Assembly (NCBI RefSeq): GCF_000813725.1
Contig: NZ_JWLD01000068.1
Coordinates: 42,741-106,740, forward strand
DNA: 64,000 nt
DNA from: Leisingera sp. ANG-Vp
Lineage (GTDB): Bacteria > Pseudomonadota > Alphaproteobacteria > Rhodobacterales > Rhodobacteraceae
Direction of reading: 5' to 3'
The position numbers and the translations under genes were made by a program. The stretch's first letter is position 1; the number at the start of each line of letters is the position of its first letter. Shown here piece by piece: positions 8,144 to 17,353 of the stretch. The notes under the pieces were generated by a model. It did no database searches. It saw only the letters and a program-made list of their open reading frames with translations, and was not told where the DNA came from.

Positions 8144-8929
8144 TCAGCCGGCGTCCGGTTTGGGCTTCTGCAGCTGGGCAGCAACGGCCTGCATCTGGTC
8201 TGGTTTGCCGATCAGTTCGGCCTGTTCGGCGCTTTCGGCCAGCAGCACATCAGACTGCGAGGCGCCGCTTTCGGCATATGCGATCAGCCGTTTAGCGGCC
8301 CGGATGGCGCTGGGGCTTTGCGCAGCGATTGCGGTGGCCAGCTCGTTGGCCCGGAACAGCGGGTTGGGCGCCAGCTCGCTGACCAGCCCCCAGTCCAGCG
8401 CCTGCGGGGCTTCGACCGTCTCAGCCGTGTAGGTCAGGCGGCGCAGGATGTCCGAACGCAGCAGCCGCGGCAGCAAAGCCATGCCGCCCATGTCCGGCAC
8501 CAGCCCCCATTTCATCTCCATCACCGAAAGCTGCGCCTCGGGGTGGGCGACGCGGATGTCGGCACCCAAGGCGATTTGCAGACCGCCGCCGAAACAGGCG
8601 CCATGGATGGCGGCGATCACCGGCACCGGCACCCGGCGCCAGATCATCGCCACCTCCTGGAAGTCATTGGCGTCTTCCTGGGTGCGCTCCATCAGCCAGC
8701 TTTGCACATCGCGCTGCGCCAGGCCTGCCATTGCGGCCAGATCCAGCCCCGCGCAGAAGCTTTTGCCGGCGCCGGACAGCACCACGGCGCGCGCATCCGA
8801 AGCGGCCACCTCCTGCCCTGCGGCGATGATGGCTGCGATCATGTCCTCGTTCAGCGCGTTATGCTTGTCCGGGCGGGCAAGCGTGACATAGGCGATGTGG
8901 TCCTTGTAGCCGGTGGTGACTTTGGCCAT
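8144..8929 (-). CDS. Crotonase / enoyl-CoA hydratase family protein
   Basis: 261 aa single-domain crotonase. Oxyanion-hole segments are visible at about 57-63 (SFCAGLDLAAM) and 108-115 (HGACFGGGLQIALG). The later part (MKWGLVPDMGG) resembles hydratase-like members that may lack one of the usual glutamates, so the exact reaction on an acyl-CoA cannot be fixed. It has its own promoter region and no co-directional neighbour within 90 bp. Confidence 0.88.
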   Translation of the reverse strand: MAKVTTGYKDHIAYVTLARPDKHNALNEDMIAAIIAAGQEVAASDARAVVLSGAGKSFCAGLDLAAMAGLAQRDVQSWLMERTQEDANDFQEVAMIWRRVPVPVIAAIHGACFGGGLQIALGADIRVAHPEAQLSVMEMKWGLVPDMGGMALLPRLLRSDILRRLTYTAETVEAPQALDWGLVSELAPNPLFRANELATAIAAQSPSAIRAAKRLIAYAESGASQSDVLLAESAEQAELIGKPDQMQAVAAQLQKPKPDAG

Positions 8930-9019
8930 GGTCTGCTCCCCGCTGCTGATAGACGTCCAGCTTGCCCCGGTTTCCGCTCCCAGGCCAGAGCAACGTGGGG
9001 GCAGGCTCAGGGTGCAGGC

Positions 9020-10084
9020 CTAGGGGTCAAGCGGCATCCGGGCAAACCAGGGTGAATCGAGCGTCATTACATAAAGCTGCCCATCTGCGATCTTGCCGCC
9101 TGTGGTGACACCAAGACGGCCGTCCGGATCCTGCAGGCTGCGAAGTATCCTGCCCTCCCCGTCGAATTGAACCAGCATGCCGCGGTGGATCGGCGCCGGG
9201 CGCACCAGCGGGCCCAGCCGCCAGACAATTTTGCGCAGGAACGGATAAGGCATCAGTTTTTCGGAAGGAACACGCGGGCTGGCAAAGGCCAGCCAATAGG
9301 TGCCGTCGCCCTGCGCCTCGAGATTGTCGGGATAGCCCGGAAGGTTATCGAGAAAAACCTCCTGTTCGCCGGCGCGGGGGCCTTTCAGCCAAAGCCGGTG
9401 GACCCTGGCGCGGCCGGTCTCGTTGATCAGCAGGAAGTCTTCCTCTGGCGAGAGGGCAATGCCATTGGTGTAAACGAAGCCACTGGCGAGTTTCTCTGCG
9501 GTGCCGTCCGGGGAAATGCGAGCGACATAGCCGCTGTCCGATTGCTCCCAGATGGTGAGGATCGAGGTCGGCTTGGTGCCGCCCTGGGTTTCCGGGTCAA
9601 AGCGGTCAGAGGAGTTGGAGAAATAAACCGTTCCGTCGCGCGCGATGTCGAGCTGGTTGGCATAGATGACCGGAGCACCGCCGATGTCTGCGGTCAGTGT
9701 TTCCAGCGTGCCAGGGCCGCGCCAGCGCAGGATGCCGCGGAAGCTGTCGGCGATGTAAAGCGCTCCGTCCGGACCGGCCTTCAGCCCCAGCGGGCGGCCG
9801 CCAAGGCGGTCTTCCAGCACCGGTTCCGGACCATCTATGCGGTAGAGATTGCCCGAGAGAGAAGTCGTGTAGATGCGGCCGTCCGGCAGTTCCGCCAGAT
9901 CTTCGGGACCGATCCCGCCATCGGGCAGCGTGATCAGCTCAGCCGCATCAAGAGCGTTGTTCTCGGCGTAATCGCCGGTAAAGCCGGGCGGCGCGGGCGG
10001 GTGATAGGCCACCGGATCAACCGGCACCGGCCAGAGCAGCAGATAGGCCAGCGCAGCGGCGACGAGGGCAAGGAAAAGGCGCAT
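9020..10084 (-). CDS. SMP-30/strictosidine synthase-like beta-propeller protein
   Basis: 354 aa. Starts with a hydrophobic segment (2-17, MRLFLALVAAALAYLLLWPV) that may export or anchor it. The rest is a six-bladed propeller of the SMP-30/gluconolactonase/strictosidine-synthase type, with repeated DGxIYxxxxxGxLYRI-like blades and the strictosidine-like segments GRPLGLKAGPDGALYIADS and YFSNSSDRF. Substrate unknown; a lactonase or esterase role is only inferred from the fold. Divergent from the HisC-like gene. Confidence 0.8.
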   Translation of the reverse strand: MRLFLALVAAALAYLLLWPVPVDPVAYHPPAPPGFTGDYAENNALDAAELITLPDGGIGPEDLAELPDGRIYTTSLSGNLYRIDGPEPVLEDRLGGRPLGLKAGPDGALYIADSFRGILRWRGPGTLETLTADIGGAPVIYANQLDIARDGTVYFSNSSDRFDPETQGGTKPTSILTIWEQSDSGYVARISPDGTAEKLASGFVYTNGIALSPEEDFLLINETGRARVHRLWLKGPRAGEQEVFLDNLPGYPDNLEAQGDGTYWLAFASPRVPSEKLMPYPFLRKIVWRLGPLVRPAPIHRGMLVQFDGEGRILRSLQDPDGRLGVTTGGKIADGQLYVMTLDSPWFARMPLDP

Positions 10085-10178
10085 CTGAAAATCTCCTGCA
10101 GTATCCTTGCCTTCTTCCGCCGGATGGCGCGGAGACGCAAGCCTTGCCCCGTTTTGCAGCATAGGGTTATCTGCCGCC

Positions 10179-11300
10179 ATGACTGGTCCCCGCTACACCC
10201 CGCTTGCGCAATCCCTGCCCGCCACCGTGCCCTTTGTCGGCCCCGAAACGCAGGAGCGCACCCGCGGCCGTGCCTTTGCCGCGCGGCTGGGGGCGAACGA
10301 GAACATATTCGGCCCCTCCCCCAAGGCAGTCGAGGCGATGGCACAGGCGGCGGGTGAAATCTGGATGTACGGCGATCCGGAGAATTTTGACCTGCGGCAG
10401 GCGCTGGCGGCGCATCATGGGGTGCAGCCGGAACACATCATGGTGGGCGAAGGCATTGATGGTCTGCTTGGCTACCTGGTGCGGCTGCTGATTGGCGCAG
10501 GCGACGCGGTGGTGACTTCGCTGGGGGCCTATCCGACGTTCAACTATCACGTCGCCGGGTTCGGCGGAGTGCTGCACACGGTGCCGTACAAGGGCGATCA
10601 CGAGGATTATGAGGCGCTGTTTGCCAAAGCCGGCGAGGTTGGGGCCAAGCTGGTTTACCTGGCCAACCCGGACAATCCGATGGGCAGCTGGCATCCGGGG
10701 GCGGAGATTGCCGCGGCGCTGAACCGCTTGCCTGCAGGCTGCCTGCTCTTGCTGGACGAGGCCTATGTGGAGTGCGCGCCGGAGGGAACCGCGGCGCCCG
10801 TCAGCGCAGATGACGCGCGGGTGGTGCGGATGCGGACGTTTTCCAAGGCTTACGGCATGGCCGGCGCCCGGGCGGGCTATGCAATCGGCCATCCGGAGCT
10901 GATTGCCGCCTTCAACAAGGTGCGCAACCACTTCGGCATGAACCGGGCGGCACAGGCAGGCGCGCTGGCGGCGCTGCAGGACCAGGGCTGGCTGGAGCAT
11001 GTGGCGGCTGAGATCGCGGCGGCGCGGGCGCGGATTGCCGGGATCGCAGCGGAAAACGGGCTCAGCGCCCTGCCCTCGGCCACCAATTTCGTGGCCATCG
11101 ACTGCGGCAGGGACGGCACCTTTGCCAAGGCCGTATTGGACTCGCTGGTGGATCAGGGGATTTTCGTGCGGATGCCCTTTGCGGCACCGCAAAACCGCTG
11201 CATCCGGATCAGCTGCGGGCCGGAGGCGGAGATGGCGGCCTTTGCCGCGGCTCTGCCCAAGGCCCTTTCGGCGGCGCGGGCCGCAGACACGGGCGGCTGA
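10179..11300 (+). CDS. Histidinol-phosphate aminotransferase-like PLP enzyme
   Basis: 373 aa fold-type I aminotransferase. The PLP lysine is Lys223 in RTFSKAYGMAG. The substrate end contains RLGANENIFGPSPKAVEAM, YGDPENFDLRQALA and the C-terminal IRISCGP, all typical of HisC. It may act on histidinol phosphate or on an aromatic amino or keto acid; no other his gene is nearby. The start ATG at 10179 directly precedes the conserved part. Confidence 0.85.
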   Translation: MTGPRYTPLAQSLPATVPFVGPETQERTRGRAFAARLGANENIFGPSPKAVEAMAQAAGEIWMYGDPENFDLRQALAAHHGVQPEHIMVGEGIDGLLGYLVRLLIGAGDAVVTSLGAYPTFNYHVAGFGGVLHTVPYKGDHEDYEALFAKAGEVGAKLVYLANPDNPMGSWHPGAEIAAALNRLPAGCLLLLDEAYVECAPEGTAAPVSADDARVVRMRTFSKAYGMAGARAGYAIGHPELIAAFNKVRNHFGMNRAAQAGALAALQDQGWLEHVAAEIAAARARIAGIAAENGLSALPSATNFVAIDCGRDGTFAKAVLDSLVDQGIFVRMPFAAPQNRCIRISCGPEAEMAAFAAALPKALSAARAADTGG

Positions 11301-11390
11301 ATTCTGCCCGGCGGTGCTGGATCGCGGCGGTTTTACCGGACATTCACTCCTTTCGGGCTACCATTCAAGCGTAGAACCCGGAGTATTGTC

Positions 11391-11585
11391 ATGCGTGAAC
11401 CTGAACTGCCGGCCGGCATGCCGGACTTTTTCACAGCCGCAATCATATTTGCCGGAATCAACCTGATGTGGATCTTTTTTGTGATCTGGGTGATGTACGG
11501 AATGGTGCCCGTGGTGGTGCTGGCCGTGCTGGTAAATCACTTCATCACCAGGCTGGAAATCCGGCTGAATTCGCAAAAGGCGTGA
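11391..11585 (+). CDS. Small inner-membrane protein
   Basis: 64 aa: MREPELPAGMPDFFTAAIIF, then hydrophobic residues across about 13-51, then RLEIRLNSQKA. One long or two short membrane helices. It lies 90 bp after the aminotransferase gene; CCCGGAG precedes the ATG. Function unknown. Confidence 0.6.
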   Translation: MREPELPAGMPDFFTAAIIFAGINLMWIFFVIWVMYGMVPVVVLAVLVNHFITRLEIRLNSQKA

Positions 11586-11616
11586 TGACAGCCTGCAGCC
11601 GGCCGGGACCGGGCCG

Positions 11617-12825
11617 CTAACGGCCCGCCAGAGCCCCTGCAGCAGCTTCCAGCGCCCCGCGCCCATGCGGAATGCCCAAGGCTTTGAGGCCGGTTTCAAT
11701 ACCGCCCAGAAGGCCCATCACCATATGCCCGTTCACATGGCCCATGTGGCCCAGCCGGAAGAAGCCGTGCCATTCCGGGCTGCCGGACGGCGCCATGCCG
11801 AGGCCGATGCCCAGGGTGAGGCCGAGGTTTTCTTCTAGCCACTGCCGCAGGCGGGTGCCATCCGGAGGCGGCATATGCAGAGCCGTCACTGCATTGGAGC
11901 GCAAGGACCGGTCCGGCACATTCATTTTCAGCGCGCCCTCCGCGCCCCAGGCCTCGCACGCCGCCCAGATGGCGCGGGCCAGATGCGCATGGCGGGCCCA
12001 GGTGTTTTCAACCCCCTCGGCATGGATCATGTCGAGCGCTGCGCGCAAGCCGTAAAGGTGATGGGTGGGCGCAGTGCCGCCGAAGTACTGGTAAAACTCC
12101 TCCGGGTTGGCGCGCGGTCTCCAGTCCCAGTAGCGGCTGACCCGCGGCAGGGCTGCGCGGGCAGCATCGGCCTTGCCGTTGAAGAACACAAAGCTGATGC
12201 CTGCCGGCACCATCAGCCCCTTCTGGCACGCGGTGACCATGACGTCGACGCCCCAGTCATCCATCTCGAACCGGTCGCAGCCCAGCGACGCAATGCAATC
12301 CGCCATCAGAAGCGCCGGATGCCCGGCCGCATCCAGCAGGCGGCGCAAGCCTGCGATGTCGTTGCGGATCGAACTGGAGGTGTCCACATGCACACCCAGC
12401 ACCGCCTTGATGCGGTGTTCCTTGTCGGCTGCCAGCCGCTCGGCGATCTGATCCAGATTCCAGGGCGCATGATTGCCGAAGTCCAGCACCTCGGTTTCAA
12501 TCCCCAGGCCGTCCGCCATTTCCGACCAGCCGATGGCAAAGCGGCCAGACGCGGGCACCAGCACCAGATCGCCCGGCTGCAGAGTGTTCTGCAGCGCGGC
12601 CTCCCAGGCGCCGTGGCCATTGGAGATGTAGATTGCGGCGTGATGCCGGGTGCGCGCCACCCGGCGCAGGTCCGGGATCAGGGTCGCAGTCATCTCGATC
12701 AGCTCGCCCGCGTAGATGTTGGGCGAGGCCCGGTGCATCGCCTGCAGCACCTGGTCCGGCACCACCGATGGCCCGGGGATTGCCAGGTAGGACCGGCCGG
12801 CCGACACGTTCACTGATCCGCTCAT
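11617..12825 (-). CDS. Class V aminotransferase (serine-glyoxylate/alanine-glyoxylate type)
   Basis: 402 aa. PLP lysine Lys202 in TACQKGLMVPAGISFVFF; PGPSVVP (18-24), HGAWEAAL (71-78) and the substrate-side arginine segment GFFRLGHMGHVN near the C terminus are all typical of the alanine/serine-glyoxylate aminotransferase group. Likely physiological roles are photorespiration-like glyoxylate handling, the serine cycle, or amino-donor metabolism. The start at 12825 is the first Met before the conserved SYLAIPGPS. Confidence 0.88.
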   Translation of the reverse strand: MSGSVNVSAGRSYLAIPGPSVVPDQVLQAMHRASPNIYAGELIEMTATLIPDLRRVARTRHHAAIYISNGHGAWEAALQNTLQPGDLVLVPASGRFAIGWSEMADGLGIETEVLDFGNHAPWNLDQIAERLAADKEHRIKAVLGVHVDTSSSIRNDIAGLRRLLDAAGHPALLMADCIASLGCDRFEMDDWGVDVMVTACQKGLMVPAGISFVFFNGKADAARAALPRVSRYWDWRPRANPEEFYQYFGGTAPTHHLYGLRAALDMIHAEGVENTWARHAHLARAIWAACEAWGAEGALKMNVPDRSLRSNAVTALHMPPPDGTRLRQWLEENLGLTLGIGLGMAPSGSPEWHGFFRLGHMGHVNGHMVMGLLGGIETGLKALGIPHGRGALEAAAGALAGR

Positions 12826-13006
12826 GGCTGATACTCCTGCCCATAGCTCTGCTTGCGGACACACTACCCGGCGCGCCAGCAGCGTCAATTCCCGGCGCCG
12901 CAGCGTCACGGTGAATTGCTTGCACCCCGATTTTTAGCTGCTTAAATGGCTCGGGCATGTCAAAAAGGCCTGAAATGACCCGAATTCCCTGCCGGACCCT
13001 CCCCGC

Positions 13007-14866
13007 ATGAGCCAGCCACATAAATCCTCCCGCGAGCTGTTCGGCTGGCTGTGGCGCGGCTACCTGCGCAAATACATCGGCCTTTTGGGCATTGCCGTGA
13101 TCTTCATGGTGATCGAAGGCGCCACCATGGGCGCGCTCGGCTATATGATGCAGCCGATGTTCGATTTGGTCTTTGTGGCCGGAAACACAAACGCGCTGTT
13201 CTGGGTCAGCCTGGCCTTCCTGGCGATCTTTTCGCTGCGGGGGATTTCCAGCGTCACCCAGAAGGTGCTGCTGAGCAAGGTCTCGCAGACCTCAGCTGCG
13301 CATCTGCGCAAGGACATGCTGGCCCGGCTGATCCGCCAGGACCCGGCGTTTCACCAGCAGCACCCGCCGGGGCTGCTGCTGCAGCGCATTCAAAGCGACG
13401 TGGGCGCCATCAACTCCGTCTGGCAGGCGGTGATCACCGGCGCGGGCCGCGACCTGGTGGCGATGGTGGCGGTGCTGAGTGTTGCCTTCAGCATCGATTG
13501 GCGCTGGACCCTTATTCTGCTGATCGGGGTGCCGGTCCTGCTGCTGCCGATCGCGTCGGCCCAGCGCTATGTGCGAAAAAAAGCGTCGCGGGCGCGGGAT
13601 CTGGGTGCAGATCTGGCCACCAGGCTGGACGAGATTTTCCACGGCATTGTGCCGGTTAAGCTGAACCGGCTGGAAGATTATCAGGTCGGACGGTTCTCCA
13701 ACCGCACCGATGAATTTGTCAAATCCGAAGTGAAGGCGGCTTTTGGCACCTCCTCGATCTCCGGCATGACCGATATCATGGCCGGGGTCGGCTTCATGGC
13801 GGTGCTGCTTTACGGCGGCTCGGAAATCATTTCCGGTGAAAAGACCGTTGGCCAGTTCATGAGCTTTTTCACCTCGATCGGCTTGTCGTTTGAACCGATG
13901 CGGCGGCTGGCAAATATCTCAGGCGTGTGGCAGGCCGCGGCGGCGGCGCTGGAGCGGATCAAGGAGCTGCTGGATGCGCCGATTCTGCTGACCGAGCCGG
14001 AAAATCCAAAGCCTGCGCCAGAAGGGCTGCCGGACATCCGGCTGAGCGGCGTGGACCTGAGCTATGGCGATGCGCAGATCCTGCACGGGCTCGAGCTGGT
14101 TGCCGAAGCTGGCAAGACCACTGCGCTGGTCGGCGCCTCGGGAGCCGGGAAGTCAACGATTTTCAACCTGCTGACCCGGATGGTCGATCCGCAGCAGGGT
14201 GCAGTCACGGTGGGCGGGGTTGCGGTGCCGGACCTGAATACCAGCGATCTGCGCGGGCTGTTCTCGGTGGTGACTCAGGAAGCCCTGCTGTTTGACGAAA
14301 CCTTGCGGGAAAACATCGTGCTGGGCCGCACCGATGTGAGCGATGAGGAGCTGCAGGCGGCGCTGGAGGCCTCGCATGTGGCTGATTTCCTTCCCAAGCT
14401 GGAACACGGGCTGGAGACACGGGTGGGCCCGCGCGGTTCCGCCCTTTCGGGCGGCCAGCGGCAGCGGGTGGTGATTGCCCGGGCCCTGCTGCGCAACACG
14501 CCGGTGCTGCTGCTGGACGAGGCCACCTCGGCGCTGGATGCGCAATCCGAGAAAGTGGTGCAGGCGGCGCTGGACAAGCTGGCGGGCGGGCGCACGACTC
14601 TGGTGATTGCGCACCGGCTGTCGACCATCCGCAATGCCGACAAGATTGTGGTGATGGACCGCGGCCAGGTGGTGGATCAGGGTAGCCACGACGAGCTGCT
14701 GTCGCGCGGCGGCATCTATGCCGACCTCTACCGGCTGCAGTTCCAGGACGGCAAGACGGTGGTGGACACTGCCGGCATCGCCGCCCAGGCGGAACAGGTA
14801 CCGGGCGGCGAAGATAACGGCAAGGAACGCTGGTTCCGCCGCTTTGCCAAGAAGGTGTTCGGGTAA
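13007..14866 (+). CDS. ABC exporter, fused permease and ATPase (MsbA/lipid-A-exporter-like)
   Basis: 619 aa half-transporter. Six membrane helices lie in roughly the first 310 residues. The nucleotide-binding domain has Walker A GASGAGKST (376-384), signature LSGGQ (480-484), Walker B LLLDEATS (Asp504, Glu505) and the H-loop IAHRLST. It is probably a homodimer moving a lipid or hydrophobic compound across the inner membrane. Substrate not determinable; the flanking glycosyltransferase is on the other strand. It is followed by a REP-like repeat. Confidence 0.92.
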   Translation: MSQPHKSSRELFGWLWRGYLRKYIGLLGIAVIFMVIEGATMGALGYMMQPMFDLVFVAGNTNALFWVSLAFLAIFSLRGISSVTQKVLLSKVSQTSAAHLRKDMLARLIRQDPAFHQQHPPGLLLQRIQSDVGAINSVWQAVITGAGRDLVAMVAVLSVAFSIDWRWTLILLIGVPVLLLPIASAQRYVRKKASRARDLGADLATRLDEIFHGIVPVKLNRLEDYQVGRFSNRTDEFVKSEVKAAFGTSSISGMTDIMAGVGFMAVLLYGGSEIISGEKTVGQFMSFFTSIGLSFEPMRRLANISGVWQAAAAALERIKELLDAPILLTEPENPKPAPEGLPDIRLSGVDLSYGDAQILHGLELVAEAGKTTALVGASGAGKSTIFNLLTRMVDPQQGAVTVGGVAVPDLNTSDLRGLFSVVTQEALLFDETLRENIVLGRTDVSDEELQAALEASHVADFLPKLEHGLETRVGPRGSALSGGQRQRVVIARALLRNTPVLLLDEATSALDAQSEKVVQAALDKLAGGRTTLVIAHRLSTIRNADKIVVMDRGQVVDQGSHDELLSRGGIYADLYRLQFQDGKTVVDTAGIAAQAEQVPGGEDNGKERWFRRFAKKVFG

Positions 14867-14880
14867 TCAGAACAAGGCCC

Positions 14881-14952
14881 TTGCCCGGCTAAAGGCCGGG
14901 CAGCGCCCGCCCCCGTCAAACCGCAGGTTTGCTTCCGGCAAAACGGCGGGCA
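14881..14952 (+). repeat. REP-like element, family A, copy 1
   Basis: Starts with hairpin GCCCGGC-taaag-GCCGGGC and continues with CCCGTCAAACC-gc-AGGTTTGC and TTCCGGCAAAACGGCGGG. A closely similar copy, with the same parts in the same order, is at 37969-38043. It lies between two convergent genes. Confidence 0.75.
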
Positions 14953-14964
14953 CTGCCCTCACCG

Positions 14965-15645
14965 CTACTTGCGGTAGGAATGTGCCAGCTTCTCAGGGCT
15001 TGTCCCCAGAAAGTACCGCGTCAGCGTCCACAGATTCCGCGCCCCGCGCGTCATCCACCCAGCCTTTTGATAGCGCATTGCGCTGGTCAGCGCCGCGCAG
15101 GGCAAGGCGGTCAGCCCCTCGAGGCGGCGCACCAGCGCCACATCCTCCATCAGCGGCTGGTCGGGATAGCCGCCTGCGTCCTGATAGGTGCCGCGCCGGA
15201 TCAGCAGCCCCTGATCGCCATAAGGCAGCCCGAACAGGCGGGAGCGCAGGTTGGCCCAGCCGGCCACCCAGCCGGGCCCCAGACCGCGGGCCCGGAAGCG
15301 GAGACGGAAATAGGCAGGCTCGCCCTGCCCGTCTGTCAGGTGCTGCGCCACCGCCGCCGCCCAGCCCGGCTGCAAATGGGTGTCCGCATGCAGCACCAGC
15401 AGCCAATCGCCCTTGGCCGCCGCACAGCCGCGGCGCAGCTGGCCGCCGCGCGACGGGGCGCCGCTGATCCATTCCGCACCGGCCGCCTCTGCGATAGCGC
15501 GGGTATCATCGCTGGAGCCGCCGTCGCTGATCACCAGCTCGCGGATCAGACCTGCCGCCAACCCCTCCATCAGGTGCTCCAGCGCGGCGGGCAGCTCTTC
15601 AGCCGCATTCAGAGTAGGAATGACAATGCTGACCGGCGCGGGCAT
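14965..15645 (-). CDS. TIGR04283-type family 2 glycosyltransferase
   Basis: 226 aa. GT-A fold: VSIVIPTLNAAEELPA at the start, DGGSSDDT (41-48), the metal-binding-like LHADTH (85-90) and the YFRLRFRARG and PYGDQGLLIRR segments. This matches the TIGR04283 subfamily, often named arsenosugar-type glycosyltransferase, although the partner TIGR04282 gene is not next to it here. No membrane segment. Function inferred from family only. Confidence 0.85.
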   Translation of the reverse strand: MPAPVSIVIPTLNAAEELPAALEHLMEGLAAGLIRELVISDGGSSDDTRAIAEAAGAEWISGAPSRGGQLRRGCAAAKGDWLLVLHADTHLQPGWAAAVAQHLTDGQGEPAYFRLRFRARGLGPGWVAGWANLRSRLFGLPYGDQGLLIRRGTYQDAGGYPDQPLMEDVALVRRLEGLTALPCAALTSAMRYQKAGWMTRGARNLWTLTRYFLGTSPEKLAHSYRK

Positions 15646-15746
15646 GAGTGAGATCCTTGGGCGGATTTGCTGTTTTCTTCCGCTCCGCTTCCTATATCAC
15701 TGGGCGAAACAGTCCAATGCCCCATGCGGGCCGACAGGAGACACGA

Positions 15747-16481
15747 ATGAGCGAGCGCCGCATCCTGCGCCTTTCCGGTGCCGACACCCGCAGCTTCCTG
15801 CAGGGGCTGGTCACCAGCAATACCGACAGGCTGGAAGACGGCCTGGTCTATGCCGCGCTGCTGACGCCGCAGGGCAAGTATCTGGCGGATTTCTTTCTGG
15901 CGGCAGACGGCGATGCGGTTCTGCTCGATGCAGAGGCCTCGCTGGCGGATGGCCTGCTGAAGCGGCTGAACATGTACCGCCTGCGCGCCGATGTGCAGGT
16001 GGAGATGACGGAGCTGCAGGTGAGGCGCGGCACCGGGGAGATGCCGGAAGGCGCGCTTGCCGACCCGCGCCATGCAGACATGGGCTGGCGGCTCTACGGG
16101 GCCGAGGGCGGCGATGACGGATCCGACTGGGACGCCATCCGGGTGGCGCATTGCATCCCCGAGACCGGCATCGAGCTGGGGCCGGACAGCTATATCCTGG
16201 AAGCAGGTTTCGAGGCTTTGGGCGGGGTCGACTTCCGGAAGGGCTGCTATGTCGGCCAGGAAGTGACAGCGCGGATGAAGCACAAGACCGAGCTGCGCAA
16301 GGGCCTGCGGGTGGTCGATGTCGAAGGCACGGCGCCTGCAGGCACCGAAATCACCGCAGACGGCAAGCCCGTGGGCACGCTGTTCACGCAATCCGGCGGC
16401 AAAGGCATCGCCTATCTGCGGTTTGACCGCGCCAAGGGAGAGATGCTGGCAGGCGGGGCCCGCGTGTCCTGGCAGCCGTGA
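15747..16481 (+). CDS. ygfZ: YgfZ/GcvT-like folate-binding protein
   Basis: 244 aa. Contains the YgfZ signature KGCYVGQE (165-172) with its conserved cysteine, and FLQGLVTSNT and LTPQGKYLADFF near the N terminus. YgfZ binds tetrahydrofolate and supports assembly or repair of certain iron-sulfur enzymes and tRNA modification. ATG 15747 follows ACAGGAGACACGA. The stop overlaps the GTG start of the next gene (GTGA), indicating coupling. Confidence 0.92.
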   Translation: MSERRILRLSGADTRSFLQGLVTSNTDRLEDGLVYAALLTPQGKYLADFFLAADGDAVLLDAEASLADGLLKRLNMYRLRADVQVEMTELQVRRGTGEMPEGALADPRHADMGWRLYGAEGGDDGSDWDAIRVAHCIPETGIELGPDSYILEAGFEALGGVDFRKGCYVGQEVTARMKHKTELRKGLRVVDVEGTAPAGTEITADGKPVGTLFTQSGGKGIAYLRFDRAKGEMLAGGARVSWQP

Positions 16482-17281
16482 CCTCCCTCGCGGAGACGGT
16501 TCTATCCCTTCTGGGCGCAGAGATCAAAAGCGCGCGCCCGCTGCAGGGCGGCGACCTCTCTGAGGTGCAGCTGCTGCAGCTGAGCGGCGGCCGCCAGGCG
16601 GTCGCGAAATCCGGCCCGCTGGCTGAGCGTGAAGCAGCCATGCTGCAAGCGGTCCGGGCAGCCGGAGCGCCGGCTCCAAAGGTTCTGGGCACGGCGGACG
16701 GTCTGCTGCTGATGGAAGCGCTGGAAGAGACCTCCGCCGCACCGGCAGGCTGGCAGGCCCTGGGCACCGCCCTGCGGCAGCTGCACTCCGCAACCGGCAC
16801 GCAGTACGGCTGGGATTGCACTTACGCTTTTGCCCATGTGGAAATCCCCAATGCACCGCTGCAGAACTGGCCCGGCTTCTGGGCTGCGCGCCGCCTGCTG
16901 GCAGACCCGGCCGCCCTGCCCCGCGATCTGCGGCTGCGGATCGAAAGGCTCTGCTCGCGATTGCCGGAGCTGCTGCCTGCGGAACCGCCTTGCGCGCTGC
17001 TGCATGGAGATCTCTGGACCGGCAACGTGCTATTCAGCTTCGATACCGCCTATCTGATCGACCCAGCCTGTTATTACGGGCACAGCGAGGTTGACCTGGC
17101 GATGCTGCATCTGTTCGGCAGCCCGCCTGCGGAATTCTATGACAGCTATGGCAGGCTGGAACCGGGGTTTGAGATCCGCCGCCTTGTTTATCAGCTGTGG
17201 CCCGCGCTGGTGCATCTGCGGCTGTTCGGGTCGTCATACCGCAGCATGGTCGAGACCCGGCTGGAGGCGCTGGGGGTCTGA
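16478..17281 (+). CDS. Fructosamine kinase family protein
   Basis: 267 aa, starting with GTG at 16478 that overlaps the ygfZ stop. Protein-kinase-like fold: the catalytic-loop motif HGDLWTGN (176-183) and the DPACYYGHSEVDLAM segment (195-209) carry the catalytic Asp and metal ligand. The family phosphorylates ketosamines on glycated proteins or small molecules, leading to deglycation. The coupling with ygfZ links it to protein repair. Confidence 0.9.
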   Translation: MTSLAETVLSLLGAEIKSARPLQGGDLSEVQLLQLSGGRQAVAKSGPLAEREAAMLQAVRAAGAPAPKVLGTADGLLLMEALEETSAAPAGWQALGTALRQLHSATGTQYGWDCTYAFAHVEIPNAPLQNWPGFWAARRLLADPAALPRDLRLRIERLCSRLPELLPAEPPCALLHGDLWTGNVLFSFDTAYLIDPACYYGHSEVDLAMLHLFGSPPAEFYDSYGRLEPGFEIRRLVYQLWPALVHLRLFGSSYRSMVETRLEALGV

Positions 17282-17353
17282 CAAGCCTCTGTTCACCCCT
17301 TTTGCGTTAGGGTCGCCGCCAAGACCTGCGGATTATTGAGGAAAGGGTATTTG

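Noticed and set aside
7942-8184. 80-aa minus-strand frame in the intergenic region downstream of the crotonase gene
   Set aside because: Overlaps the 3' end of the crotonase gene, has no family match and no clear ribosome-binding site.
7964-9055. Long plus-strand open frame (about 363 aa) opposite the crotonase gene
   Set aside because: Low-complexity, Arg/Gln/Ala-rich product without family resemblance, lying antisense to a clear enoyl-CoA hydratase-like gene; typical of high-GC DNA.
9167-10357. Long plus-strand open frame (about 396 aa) opposite the SMP-30-like gene
   Set aside because: Antisense to a well-supported propeller protein and overlaps the HisC-like gene in another frame; composition-driven.
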